Origin: Aliamphritea hakodatensis
Lineage (GTDB): Bacteria > Pseudomonadota > Gammaproteobacteria > Pseudomonadales > Balneatricaceae
Reading direction: 5' to 3'
Length of the DNA: 64,000 bases
NCBI RefSeq assembly: GCF_024347195.1
Contig: NZ_AP025281.1
Location: 1,798,001 to 1,862,000, forward strand
The first letter of the stretch is position 1, and every line of letters begins with the position of its first letter. The notes beneath the pieces were generated by a model that was given only the letters and a program-made list of their open reading frames with translations, was not told where the DNA came from and did not search any database. Of this stretch, positions 34,444 to 42,707 are shown in pieces. A program made the position numbers and the translations under genes.

Positions 34444-36036
34444 ATGACAAAACAGCAGGATTATTCAGCAGATATACAGTCGCCACTTGATAAAGATGTG
34501 AGCGGTATACAGGATGTTAATGCTGAAGCTGATAAAAATGAAGCAGTTAGCAGCATGAATGAAACGCTGGCAGATGCAAAAAGTGAAGCGCCCGGAAATG
34601 CCAGGCAGGCGATGTCTGAAATGTCTCAGGCATCAAAAATAGCCAAGAAAGATAACGTCAGCGTCGACCCTGAGCTGCATGAGTTTATCGACAGTGCCGC
34701 AGAAGCTGTTCTGCTGGATACACCACGCAGCTCCCGTGTTTTATTGTGGGCGGTATTTGCGTTTTTGCTGGTGATTGTGGTCTGGGCCTATTATGCAGAA
34801 CTGGATGAAATTACTCGTGGTGAAGGCAGTGTTATTCCTTCGCAGCAACTGCAGGTTGTTCAGTACCTTGAAGGCGGAATCGTTGAGGAAATTTTTGTTA
34901 AAGAAGGCCAGGAAGTGTCGCCCGGACAACCTTTGGTCCGGGTTGATGATACCCGCTTTCTTTCAGATTTCAGGGAGCGGGAGCAGGAAGCAGCATTCCT
35001 GAAGGTCTCGGTCTCCCGGTTACGTGCGGAGTTGAAAAGCGTTGATATTAATGACGATGCTGCGCCTGATGACTGGCAGGAAAATGTTAAAGTTATTGCG
35101 GCTCCGATTGAGATTGATAGCGAGATTCAGGAACAGTTTCCGCTGATGTTTGGGCGGGAGCAGGCTCAACTGGCTGAATACCAGCGTAATTTACGTAACC
35201 AGCTCAGTATTATTGGCCGGCAGGTCGACCAGAAAGTACAGGAACAACGGGAGTTACAGTCGCGGATCAGTCACCTTGAACGATCCTACAGTCTGAGCCT
35301 TGAAGAACTGAAAATTACCAAGCCACTGGCACAACAGGGGATCATTCCCCGTATCGAAGTGCTGAAGCTGGAGCGGGAATTAAACGGGTTTAAGCAGGAA
35401 CTTGAAGGTGCCCGGCTGGTTGTACCGAAGATTCAGTCAGGCATTCAGGAAGCCGTTGATAAACGTCGTGAAGTCGCTTATGCGGCCCGTTCAGAAAGTC
35501 TGGGCAAGCTGAATGAAATGCTGGCTAAGCTCAACCAGACAAAAGAAGCACAGGTAGGGCTGAAAGACAGAGTAGAGCGAACGACTGTTGTTTCGCCGGT
35601 ACAGGGGACGATTAAAACGTTGCTGGTCAATACACTTGGCGGGGTCATTCAGCCGGGTATGGATCTTGTCGAAATTGTACCGACGGAAGACCAGTTATTG
35701 ATTGAAGCGAAAATTGCGCCGAAGGACATTGCCTTTCTTCGGCCCGGGCTGAAGGCCATCGTAAGGCTGACGGCTTATGATTTTGCCATTTATGGCGGAC
35801 TCGAAGGTAAGCTGGAACATATCAGCGCTGACAGTATCGAAGATGAGAAGGGTAATATTTATTATCTGATCAGGATCCGTACAGATAACAGCAGCTTAGC
35901 TAAGGGCAAAGATGACTTGCCGATCATTCCGGGAATGATGGCAACGGTTGATATAATGACGGGAAAAAAGAGCGTTTTAGATTATTTGCTGAAACCGATT
36001 TTTAAAGCTCAACAACGAGCACTGACGGAACGATGA
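34444..36036 (+). CDS. HlyD-family T1SS periplasmic adaptor (LapC-like)
   Basis: The protein of about 530 residues is the membrane fusion part of the exporter. An unusual hydrophilic, acidic N-terminal tail of about 95 residues precedes a single transmembrane helix (VLLWAVFAFLLVIVVWAYYA, about 98-118). Then comes a biotinyl-lipoyl-like half (QYLEGGIVEEIFVKEGQEV), a long alpha-helical coiled-coil hairpin (about 175-390), and the beta-barrel region with FLRPGLKA. It starts six bases after the ABC gene stop. The ATG at 34444 is preferred to the TTG one codon earlier. Its stop overlaps the next gene by four bases, so the trio is one operon. The long cytoplasmic tail is longer than in classical HlyD and may contact the ABC protein. 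Confidence 0.92.
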   Translation: MTKQQDYSADIQSPLDKDVSGIQDVNAEADKNEAVSSMNETLADAKSEAPGNARQAMSEMSQASKIAKKDNVSVDPELHEFIDSAAEAVLLDTPRSSRVLLWAVFAFLLVIVVWAYYAELDEITRGEGSVIPSQQLQVVQYLEGGIVEEIFVKEGQEVSPGQPLVRVDDTRFLSDFREREQEAAFLKVSVSRLRAELKSVDINDDAAPDDWQENVKVIAAPIEIDSEIQEQFPLMFGREQAQLAEYQRNLRNQLSIIGRQVDQKVQEQRELQSRISHLERSYSLSLEELKITKPLAQQGIIPRIEVLKLERELNGFKQELEGARLVVPKIQSGIQEAVDKRREVAYAARSESLGKLNEMLAKLNQTKEAQVGLKDRVERTTVVSPVQGTIKTLLVNTLGGVIQPGMDLVEIVPTEDQLLIEAKIAPKDIAFLRPGLKAIVRLTAYDFAIYGGLEGKLEHISADSIEDEKGNIYYLIRIRTDNSSLAKGKDDLPIIPGMMATVDIMTGKKSVLDYLLKPIFKAQQRALTER

Positions 36037-37418
36037 AACTGACAGGGACCAATGTTCGGGGGGAAATGGGGAATATGTTTAAACTATCTAGGTATGGCCT
36101 GGCAGTGATGCTTGCATACGGAGGCAGTGCTCAGGCACAGACTCTGATGGAAGCGGCTGCATATACGATTGAGAGTTCACCGGATGTAGGCATCATTAAG
36201 AGCCAGTATCTGAGCAGGACTGAGCAAATCGGTATATCCAAGGCGGGTTATCTGCCAACTGTAGATCTTGCGTTAGGCTATGGTCAGGAGTGGACTGACA
36301 GTCCGGGAACGCGTACGCCGGCGAATGGCCATGAAGATGTTGAACTGACCCGTAAAGAAGCATCACTGACGCTGTCTCAGCTGTTATATGATGGCAGCCG
36401 TACCAGCAATGAGGTAGACCGGGTAACCTCTGAAGCAACAGCTCACCGTTATCAGTTATGGTCTGCAGCGGAAAATATTACCCTGGAAGTGGCCGATGCA
36501 TATCTGAACGTCATACATTCACAGAATGAACTCGGTCTGGCAGAGCAGAACCTCAATGATCATATTGATATTCTGGAAGGTATCCGGGAACGTTCTGAAT
36601 CCGGTTTGAGCTCCGCATCAGATCTTTCTCAGGTAAAAGGCCGGCTGAGCCGGGCCCATGCTAATTACCTGTCTACAGAAAACAACCTGCTGGATGCTAA
36701 AGCTAGGTTCTTCAAGATTGTTGGCCAGGAGGCTGATGATCTGCAGGCGGTAAGTGATGTGAATGAAAACATGCCGCTGTCGTACGAAGAAGCGCTTCAG
36801 CATGCAGGAAAGGTTCATCCAACCCTTCAGGCAGCCCGTTTTGACGTAGATGCAGCAGAAGCTCAGCTGCGTGTGCAGGATGCTGCATTCCGGCCCGATG
36901 TCCGTTTTGAACTGGGCGGAACATGGAATGATGATCTGGACGGTACCGAAGGTCATAACAATGACCGGACGGCAATGATCCGTTTACGCTATAACCTGTT
37001 TAACGGTAATGCAGATACTTACCGTGAGAAACAGGCGTACTACCAGTTGATGGAAGCGACCGGTATTGAAGAACGGGCACAGCGTCAGGTGGCTGAAGGC
37101 CTGAGCCTGGCCTGGAATGCTTACCAGTTGCTGGATAAGCAAATGGAGTTTCTGAGCGGATACGTTGAAGAAAGTGATAAGACACTTATCGCTTACGAAC
37201 AGCAGTTTGAGCTTAGCCGCCGGACGCTGGTTGATTTGCTTGACGCTGAAAACGAACTGTTCGAATCCCGTCGTCAGTTGTTAGCGGCAGAGCGTGATTT
37301 TACGATGTCCAAGTATCGTGTACTTAATGCGATGGGTGAGTTACTGGCGGTTCTGAATATTGACCGTTCATCTGTATTATCAGCTGCAGAAGTTGAAGAA
37401 ATTCAGTCACTGAACTGA
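36033..37418 (+). CDS. TolC-family outer membrane protein (LapE-like)
   Basis: Up to 461 residues, with a signal peptide ending SAQA-QT and the two-fold TolC outer membrane efflux repeat. The features are typical of agglutination-type TolC proteins (LMEAAAYTIESSPDVGI at the start; DLLDAENELFESRRQLL near the end). It would form the trimeric outer membrane channel through which the adhesin passes and in which its retention module is held. The first ATG overlaps the hlyD stop (ATGA). In-frame ATGs at 36066 and 36075 give a more usual short signal peptide and follow a G-rich Shine-Dalgarno-like run, so the real start may be one of these. A strong terminator follows. Confidence 0.9.
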   Translation: MKLTGTNVRGEMGNMFKLSRYGLAVMLAYGGSAQAQTLMEAAAYTIESSPDVGIIKSQYLSRTEQIGISKAGYLPTVDLALGYGQEWTDSPGTRTPANGHEDVELTRKEASLTLSQLLYDGSRTSNEVDRVTSEATAHRYQLWSAAENITLEVADAYLNVIHSQNELGLAEQNLNDHIDILEGIRERSESGLSSASDLSQVKGRLSRAHANYLSTENNLLDAKARFFKIVGQEADDLQAVSDVNENMPLSYEEALQHAGKVHPTLQAARFDVDAAEAQLRVQDAAFRPDVRFELGGTWNDDLDGTEGHNNDRTAMIRLRYNLFNGNADTYREKQAYYQLMEATGIEERAQRQVAEGLSLAWNAYQLLDKQMEFLSGYVEESDKTLIAYEQQFELSRRTLVDLLDAENELFESRRQLLAAERDFTMSKYRVLNAMGELLAVLNIDRSSVLSAAEVEEIQSLN

Positions 37419-37435
37419 GTGTACCGAACAACCGG

Positions 37436-37470
37436 AAAGCACCTCTTCCTAACGGATCAGGTGCTTTTTT
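37436..37470 (+). terminator. Rho-independent terminator of the T1SS operon
   Basis: AAAGCACCT and AGGTGCTTT form a stem 17 bases after the tolC-like stop, with a T6 run at its 3' side. Confidence 0.85.
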
Positions 37471-37593
37471 AATGTCTGTGAAATAACTGATCTGAGTCTG
37501 TCCGGGGATAAACTCTGGCAGGCAGAAATACTGCTAATGGCTGGGAATTGGGCTATAATCGCCGCTTTTTAAAATCAATGTGAAAGTAACACC

Positions 37594-38484
37594 ATGAGCG
37601 AAGCGCTGGAAAAGGCAAATAAAACCCGTTTGAACAAGTTGCAGAAACGTCTGCGACGGGAAATGGGGCGTGCCATTGAAGATTTCAATATGATTGAAGA
37701 TGGCGACAAGGTCATGGTGTGCCTGTCTGGCGGTAAGGATTCATTTGCCATGCTGGATATCTTAATGAATCTGCAGAAGAGTGCGCCGATTCATTTTGAA
37801 ATTCTGGCAGTTAACCTCGATCAAAAGCAGCCGGGGTTCCCTGAGCATGTATTGCCCGAATACCTGACTGAGGTGGGAGTGCCGTTTCACATTATCGAAC
37901 GTGATACTTACTCCGTTGTAAAAGAAGTTGTTCCGGAAGGGAAAACGACCTGCTCACTGTGTTCGCGGTTACGCCGTGGCACACTGTATGGTTTTGCAGA
38001 AGAAGTAGGCGCCAATAAGATCGCACTTGGTCATCACCGCGATGACATCCTGGAAACATTTTTCCTGAACATGTTTTACGGTGGCAAACTCAAGTCCATG
38101 CCGCCGAAACTGGTCAGCGATGACGGTAAAAATATGGTTATCCGGCCACTGGCCTATGCCCGTGAGAAGGATATTGAAGCATACGCGCAATTGCGTGAAT
38201 TCCCGATTATTCCCTGCAACCTTTGCGGCTCGCAGGATGGCTTACAGCGTCAGGTTGTAAAAGAGATGCTGCAAACCTGGGATAAAGAGCATCCCGGACG
38301 CATCGAAACCATGTTCCGTTCCCTGCAAAATGTAGTGCCGTCTCATCTGGCAGATATCGAACTGTTTGACTTTAAAGGTCTGCAACACGGCTATGCTCAC
38401 GGTATTGCCGACCCTGAAGGTAAAGGCCTGAAGCAGGCAACACCGGCGGCCATGCCGGAAATGATCGATATTCTGGCGCTCTGA
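37594..38484 (+). CDS. ttcA: tRNA 2-thiocytidine synthetase TtcA
   Basis: The 296-residue protein thiolates cytidine 32 of certain tRNAs in an ATP-dependent reaction using an iron-sulfur cluster. The PP-loop SGGKDSF is near residue 45. The paired cysteine motifs CSLCSRLRRG and PCNLCGSQDGLQR, which bind the cluster, are both intact. LGHHRDD is the second conserved family motif. Length is normal for gammaproteobacterial TtcA. A TATAAT box at 37554-37559 lies about 35 bases upstream of the start. The stop overlaps the start of the following DUF188 gene (TGATG), so the two are coupled. Confidence 0.95.
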   Translation: MSEALEKANKTRLNKLQKRLRREMGRAIEDFNMIEDGDKVMVCLSGGKDSFAMLDILMNLQKSAPIHFEILAVNLDQKQPGFPEHVLPEYLTEVGVPFHIIERDTYSVVKEVVPEGKTTCSLCSRLRRGTLYGFAEEVGANKIALGHHRDDILETFFLNMFYGGKLKSMPPKLVSDDGKNMVIRPLAYAREKDIEAYAQLREFPIIPCNLCGSQDGLQRQVVKEMLQTWDKEHPGRIETMFRSLQNVVPSHLADIELFDFKGLQHGYAHGIADPEGKGLKQATPAAMPEMIDILAL

Positions 38485-38963
38485 TGACGAATCAGCCAGC
38501 AGCACCTTTGACCGTCTGGGTTGATGCAGATGCCTGCCCGAATGTGATTAAAGACATATTGTTCCGGGCAGCTGACCGTAAGCAGATTCCTACCGTACTT
38601 GTGGCCAATCAGTTTTTGCGGGTACCTCAGTCAGCTTATATCCGGTCGGTACAGGTTCCTTCCGGCTTCGATGTGGCTGATAACTACATTGCTGAGCATT
38701 GTCAGGGGGATGACCTTGTTATTACCGCAGATATCCCGCTGGCCGCTGAAGTAGTCGAAAAAGGTGTGCTGGCGATTAATCCGCGCGGCGAACTCTATAC
38801 TGCCGAAAATATCCGCCAGCGGCTGAATATGCGTGACTTCATGGCTGAGTTACGGGATGCCGGTATGGTCAGTGGCGGGCCGCCTAAACTTGGCCAGACG
38901 GAACGGCAACAATTTGCTAACCAGCTGGACCGGCTGTTAACAAAGTTGCTTCGTAAGCGTTAA
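38484..38963 (+). CDS. yaiI: YaiI/YqxD family protein (UPF0178, DUF188)
   Basis: The 159-residue protein starts MTNQPAAPLTVWVDADACPN and contains VANQFLRVP and VITADIPLAAEVVEKG, the signatures of the UPF0178 family. The fold resembles PIN-type nucleases, with conserved acidic residues (VDADACP, TADIPLA). No activity is established. It overlaps ttcA by one base and is probably co-transcribed. A small palindrome (TACATCTTTAGATGTA, 38974-38989) follows the stop. Confidence 0.85.
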   Translation: MTNQPAAPLTVWVDADACPNVIKDILFRAADRKQIPTVLVANQFLRVPQSAYIRSVQVPSGFDVADNYIAEHCQGDDLVITADIPLAAEVVEKGVLAINPRGELYTAENIRQRLNMRDFMAELRDAGMVSGGPPKLGQTERQQFANQLDRLLTKLLRKR

Positions 38964-39062
38964 ATCTCCTATATACATCTTTAGATGTAATTATCATATT
39001 TTTACTGCCCGGCAGATTTCAATTTGCTAGTTTCTTAGCTTCGTTTAAAAAAGGAGCGAGCT

Positions 39063-39841
39063 ATGGAACAGTCACTGGTTATTCTTGAGCGTCAGGATGC
39101 ACAGGTCATATTACGCCTGAACCGTCCGCAGGCGTATAACTCACTTTCTCTGGAATTACTTGAAGCCCTGAGTCAAACGCTGACAGAGCTGGCCAGTGAT
39201 GACAGTATCGGGGTCTTAACCATCGCCGGAAGCGGGCGGGGCTTCTGCTCCGGGCATGACCTGAAAGAAATGAGGCGGGTAAATGATCCTGCCATTCATC
39301 AGCAGCTATTCTCAACCTGTTCTGCTGTCATGCAGCAGATAGTGACTATGCCTGTACCGGTCATTGCTCAGGTGCATGGCATTGCGACCGCCGCCGGTTG
39401 TCAGTTGGTTGCCAGTTGTGATCTGGCGGTTGCCGCTGAAACGGCACGGTTCGCCACACCGGGGGTTAACATCGGCCTGTTCTGTTCGACCCCAATGGTT
39501 GCCCTGAGCCGGGCTGTCCAGCCTAAACACGCAATGGAAATGTGTTACTGGGTGAGATGATAAGCGCACAGCGGGCCGCTGACATTGGCTTAATCAACTG
39601 GCAGGTTGCCGACGCAGAGCTGGAAGTTTTTACCCGGAAGATAGCGGCAAAAATTGCATCACAATCCAGAGCCGTCGTGAAGTTGGGTAAACAGGGATTC
39701 TATCAGCAACTGGGTCAGGGGCTTCCTGAAGCCTATGACCACTGCAGTCAGCTGATGACAAATAACATGCAGCTTCAGGATTGTGCCGAGGGCATCGATG
39801 CGTTTGTCAGTAAACGCTCTCCTGATTGGCAGCACCGGTAA
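39063..39841 (+). pseudogene. Enoyl-CoA hydratase/isomerase family gene, frameshifted
   Basis: Two overlapping frames encode one crotonase-fold protein. The first (39063-39560) carries the oxyanion-hole motif SGRGFCSGHDLKEM and the second conserved segment HGIATAAGCQLVASCDLAVA, through FATPGVNIGLFCSTP. It then derails to EMCYWVR and stops. The rest continues in another frame from about 39542 (LLGEMISAQRAADIGLINWQV to SKRSPDWQHR). Adding a single base near 39541, after the codons for Met-Glu-Met, restores the family consensus EM-LL-GEMISAQ. So this is either a one-base deletion in a recently inactivated gene or a sequencing error. A good Shine-Dalgarno (AGGAG) precedes the ATG. Intact, it would hydrate or isomerise an enoyl-CoA; the substrate is unknown. 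Confidence 0.85.
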
Positions 39842-40052
39842 AGTCAGCACAAAAATTACGTATAACATGCTTGTTAGCCGGTCAGATTCTGGTACATTTA
39901 GCCTTATGAAATTTTATAGCTAAAAATTGTTTATATATTCTTTTTGGTTATATTTTATTCTTATCAGCTATAAGTTTTCAGATCACGACCGCTAAAAGTC
40001 TCATCTTTTGCTCTGTCTCGTGAATGTAAAACAATAAAAACAGTATGCAGGT

Positions 40053-40077
40053 CTGACGGATCAGGGTATCCCGTCAG
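40053..40077 (+). promoter_or_regulatory. Inverted repeat upstream of the sox cluster
   Basis: CTGACGG and CCGTCAG form a 7-bp inverted repeat ending 30 bases before the soxX start. The 266-base gap upstream is AT-rich and holds no gene. The repeat could be an operator for a sulfur-responsive regulator; none is encoded nearby. Confidence 0.35.
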
Positions 40078-40107
40078 GCTTACAATATGCACGACGGAGG
40101 GATTTCG

Positions 40108-40467
40108 ATGCATAAGCAATACCTCTCAATGTTTGTGGCAGGCGCTGTGTTATCTATTGCTGGCAGTGTACAGGCGGCAACTTCTGATGCGCTGATTGAG
40201 CAGGGGCGGGATGTATTCCTGAACAAATCCAAGGGTAATTGCATTTCCTGCCATCAGATCAGTGATCCGGGTGCCAAGCTGGCCGGTAATCAGGGGCCGC
40301 CCATGATTGCAATGGCGCAGCGCTTTCCGGATAAGCGCAAGCTGCGCGCCCAGATCTGGGACGCGACAGTTAATAATCCTTTGACCATTATGCCACCACT
40401 GGGCAAACACTGGATTCTCTCTGAAGAACAGATTGATGCCGTGGTTGAGTATGTTTATCAGTTTTAA
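40108..40467 (+). CDS. soxX: SoxX, monohaem c-type cytochrome of the SoxAX complex
   Basis: The 119-residue periplasmic protein has a signal peptide (MHKQYLSMFVAGAVLSIAGS, cleaved after VQA). One haem motif is present, CISCH, and the likely axial Met is in TIMPPLGKH. SoxAX couples thiosulfate oxidatively to the carrier SoxYZ, passing electrons to its haems. The start at 40108 follows GGAGG by seven bases; the upstream in-frame ATG at 40087 lies before that Shine-Dalgarno and is rejected. It is the first gene of soxXYZAKB, and the next gene follows after 33 bases. Confidence 0.93.
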   Translation: MHKQYLSMFVAGAVLSIAGSVQAATSDALIEQGRDVFLNKSKGNCISCHQISDPGAKLAGNQGPPMIAMAQRFPDKRKLRAQIWDATVNNPLTIMPPLGKHWILSEEQIDAVVEYVYQF

Positions 40468-40500
40468 GTGACGTTATAAGACGTATTTGAGGACAGAATT

Positions 40501-40959
40501 ATGACAATGCATCGTCGTACTGTGGTTAAAGCTATGCTTGCCTGCAGTGCTTTAGTCGGTTTAGGTGCGGTAATTCCCGGAGCAGCATTCGCTGCCCGAA
40601 ATAAGGACGCTTTCAGTTCAGATGATCAGGCAAAGGCTATGCAGGCATTGTTTGATGCTGAACCGGCTAACAGTACCGATATTGTACTTAAGGCCCCGAG
40701 CATTGCTGAGAATGGTGCAGTGGTGCCTGTAACCGTCAGCACGGAAATGGCCAATGTAGAAAGTATCAGTATTTTTGTCGCAGACAATCCAACCCCGCTG
40801 GTTGCGGAATTTATGATTCCGGCCGGCACTCAGGCCAGCGTTGCTACACGTATCCGTATGGGTAAAACCTCAACTATAACAGCGGTTGTTAAAGCGGACG
40901 GCAAGTTATTCAGCACCGCCCGTGAAACCAAAGTCACCATCGGTGGTTGTGGTGGTTAA
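40501..40959 (+). CDS. soxY: SoxY, sulfur-carrier subunit of SoxYZ
   Basis: The 152-residue protein has a twin-arginine-type signal (MTMHRRTVVKAMLACSALVG, then GAAFA). The diagnostic C-terminal swinging arm is GGCGG, with Cys150 as the sulfur-carrying residue. Thiosulfate and its oxidised products are bound covalently to this Cys in the periplasm. SoxZ is encoded 24 bases downstream; the SoxYZ dimer is probably exported on the SoxY Tat signal, since SoxZ has none. GAGGA precedes the ATG. Confidence 0.95.
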   Translation: MTMHRRTVVKAMLACSALVGLGAVIPGAAFAARNKDAFSSDDQAKAMQALFDAEPANSTDIVLKAPSIAENGAVVPVTVSTEMANVESISIFVADNPTPLVAEFMIPAGTQASVATRIRMGKTSTITAVVKADGKLFSTARETKVTIGGCGG

Positions 40960-40983
40960 GAGAATATAACGGAGAGTTTTCCC

Positions 40984-41298
40984 ATGGCGGGTATTTTTAA
41001 AGTTAAAGCAAAAGCTAAAGACGGTATGACCAGGGTTAAGATGCTGGCAAAGCATGTAATGGAAACCGGTCAGCGTAAAGATAAAAAAACCGGAGAAGTG
41101 ATTCCGGCTAAGTTTATTCAGGAAGTCACTGTACAGCACGGGGGTAACACTGTTTTTTCCGGACAGTTAGGGACTGCGGTATCTAAAAACCCGTATTTTT
41201 CCTTTACCTTCGCCGGCGGTGCCAAAGGTGAAGAGCTGTCGATCAGCTGGGTGGAGAATACCGGTACATCTGCAACTGAGACAGCCAAAATTAAGTAG
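40984..41298 (+). CDS. soxZ: SoxZ, partner subunit of SoxYZ
   Basis: The 104-residue protein has no signal peptide and the SoxZ beta-sandwich pattern (IFKVKAKAKDGMTRVKML, HVMETGQRKDKKTGEVIP, NPYFSFTFAGGAKGEEL). It forms the heterodimer with SoxY that presents the sulfur-bearing Cys to SoxAX and SoxB. Position and length are typical. A GGAG Shine-Dalgarno precedes the ATG. Confidence 0.95.
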   Translation: MAGIFKVKAKAKDGMTRVKMLAKHVMETGQRKDKKTGEVIPAKFIQEVTVQHGGNTVFSGQLGTAVSKNPYFSFTFAGGAKGEELSISWVENTGTSATETAKIK

Positions 41299-41338
41299 GT
41301 CCGGTGTTGCGGATAAGCGCATATTGCGGAGAAGGATC

Positions 41339-42202
41339 ATGAGAATAATAACAGGTTTAGTTGCCGCCGGTATGTTGTCACTGGGATTGCCGCTGCAGGC
41401 TGCCGACAGCGGTTTTAATCTTGAAACCGTTAATCCCGAAGCTGACCGGCTGGCATTACAGGCGTTTTATCAGAAACGCTACCCGGATGTTGCAATCGAA
41501 GATTACGTCAACGGTATTTATGCGCTGGATGCGGAATCCCGGGAGCAGTGGGAAGAAATTGAAGAGTTTCCCCCCTATGAGTTTTCCATTGAAGAAGGTG
41601 AAGAGCTGTTTAACACCCCTTTCGCCAATGGTGAAAGCTATGCCGACTGTTTCGAGAATGGGGGCATCGGTGTCCGCCAGAATTATCCTTACTGGGATAG
41701 AGAAGACGGCACCGTTAAGACGCTGGAATTTGCCATTAATGAGTGCCGTGAAGAAAACGGCGAAAAGCCACTCAAGTGGGGGAAAGGGGACATCGCCCGT
41801 ATCTCCGCCTATATGGCCTGGACATCCAGAGACAACGTTTTTGATATTCAGATTCCTGAAGATGACAGCCGGGCTTTACAGGCGTATCTGGACGGTAAAA
41901 AGTTCTTTTACACCAAGCGTGGTCAGCTGAATATTTCCTGCGCGAACTGCCACTTACAGGGCTCGAATATCCGCATCCGTGCTGACTTGCCAGGCCCGAT
42001 GCTTGGTCAGGTGACGCACTGGCCGGTGTTCCGTTCCAAATGGGGTAATCTTGGAACCCTGCATCGCCGTTATGCCGGTTGCCACCGTGATTCCCGTTCC
42101 AAACCGTTAAAACCACAGGCTGAAGGGTTTCGGAATCTGGAATACTTTCAGACTTATATGAGTAACGGGTTAGTGGTGAATGGCCCCGGTGCCCGTAAGT
42201 AA
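41339..42202 (+). CDS. soxA: SoxA, c-type cytochrome of the SoxAX complex (single-haem type)
   Basis: The 287-residue periplasmic protein has a signal peptide ending LQA-AD. Only one haem motif, C201-A-N-C204-H205, is present. At the place of the first haem motif of dihaem SoxA there is a lone Cys104 (YADCF), and another Cys136 (NECR) lies before haem 2. This matches the monohaem SoxA type (as in Starkeya novella), in which a disulfide replaces haem 1. Cys248 in LGTLHRRYAGCHRD corresponds to the active-site Cys ligand that becomes a persulfide; the usual GCNR context reads GCHR here. The start at 41339 is set by GGAGAAGG; an upstream ATG at 41219 overlaps soxZ and is rejected. Confidence 0.92.
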   Translation: MRIITGLVAAGMLSLGLPLQAADSGFNLETVNPEADRLALQAFYQKRYPDVAIEDYVNGIYALDAESREQWEEIEEFPPYEFSIEEGEELFNTPFANGESYADCFENGGIGVRQNYPYWDREDGTVKTLEFAINECREENGEKPLKWGKGDIARISAYMAWTSRDNVFDIQIPEDDSRALQAYLDGKKFFYTKRGQLNISCANCHLQGSNIRIRADLPGPMLGQVTHWPVFRSKWGNLGTLHRRYAGCHRDSRSKPLKPQAEGFRNLEYFQTYMSNGLVVNGPGARK

Positions 42203-42220
42203 AGGCTGCAGGAGATAAAC

Positions 42221-42640
42221 ATGAAAAAACTAATGATCTTATGTGCTGCAGTCTTATTCAGTCAGGCGGTAACTGCTGAAACATACCAGGACGCTTTTAA
42301 TAAGGCCCGTGCGATGTACGGTAAAGGGCATGAGTTTCAGTGGCAGGGAAAAACCTATAAAACCTTGCATGAAGAAGAAATTGAAGCGGCAGTTGAAGCA
42401 ACACAGGTAAATGCTCAGGCATTACTGGATAAATCAATCGCAGCGAATAAAAAAGTTGCGGCTGTCGGGTTCGAATGGAAGCTGACCGGTGGGTTACTGA
42501 AAAAGTCTGCCCAGGCGATTGAAGCAGGGGACTACCGTAAAGCGCTGGACTTGGCTGCCCAGGCGAAATACCACGCCCGTATCGGGCTGGCTCAGTATGA
42601 ATATGCTGAGGCAAACTGGTATAAGGCTGTGCCGCAGTAA
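42221..42640 (+). CDS. soxK: SoxK-like SoxAX-binding protein (SAXB)
   Basis: The 139-residue secreted protein has a signal peptide (MKKLMILCAAVLFSQAVTA). The mature part is helical and Lys/Ala-rich (YQDAFNKARAMYGKGHEFQW, later KSAQAIEAGDYRKALDLAAQ). Its place between soxA and soxB matches the soxXYZAKB order of Chlorobium and other bacteria, where SoxK/SAXB binds SoxAX and raises its activity. The call rests mainly on gene order, size and the periplasmic signal; I have no residue-level motif for this family, so the symbol is probable, not certain. Confidence 0.7.
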   Translation: MKKLMILCAAVLFSQAVTAETYQDAFNKARAMYGKGHEFQWQGKTYKTLHEEEIEAAVEATQVNAQALLDKSIAANKKVAAVGFEWKLTGGLLKKSAQAIEAGDYRKALDLAAQAKYHARIGLAQYEYAEANWYKAVPQ

Positions 42641-42661
42641 CAGCAATTTAATACACCTTAT

Positions 42662-42688
42662 AAACGCCCAAATTAGTTGGGCGTTTTT
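42662..42688 (+). terminator. Intrinsic terminator between soxK and soxB
   Basis: AAACGCCCAA, a five-base loop and TTGGGCGTTT form a 10-bp stem followed by more T residues. It is a textbook terminator located 22 bases after soxK and 20 bases before soxB, inside an apparent operon. Confidence 0.85.
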
Positions 42689-42707
42689 ATTTCAGAGAGA
42701 TACAAGC

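Noticed and set aside
42519..42707. Extended soxB reading frame beginning inside soxK
   Set aside because: It would cross an intrinsic terminator and add sequence in front of a perfectly good Tat signal starting at 42708.
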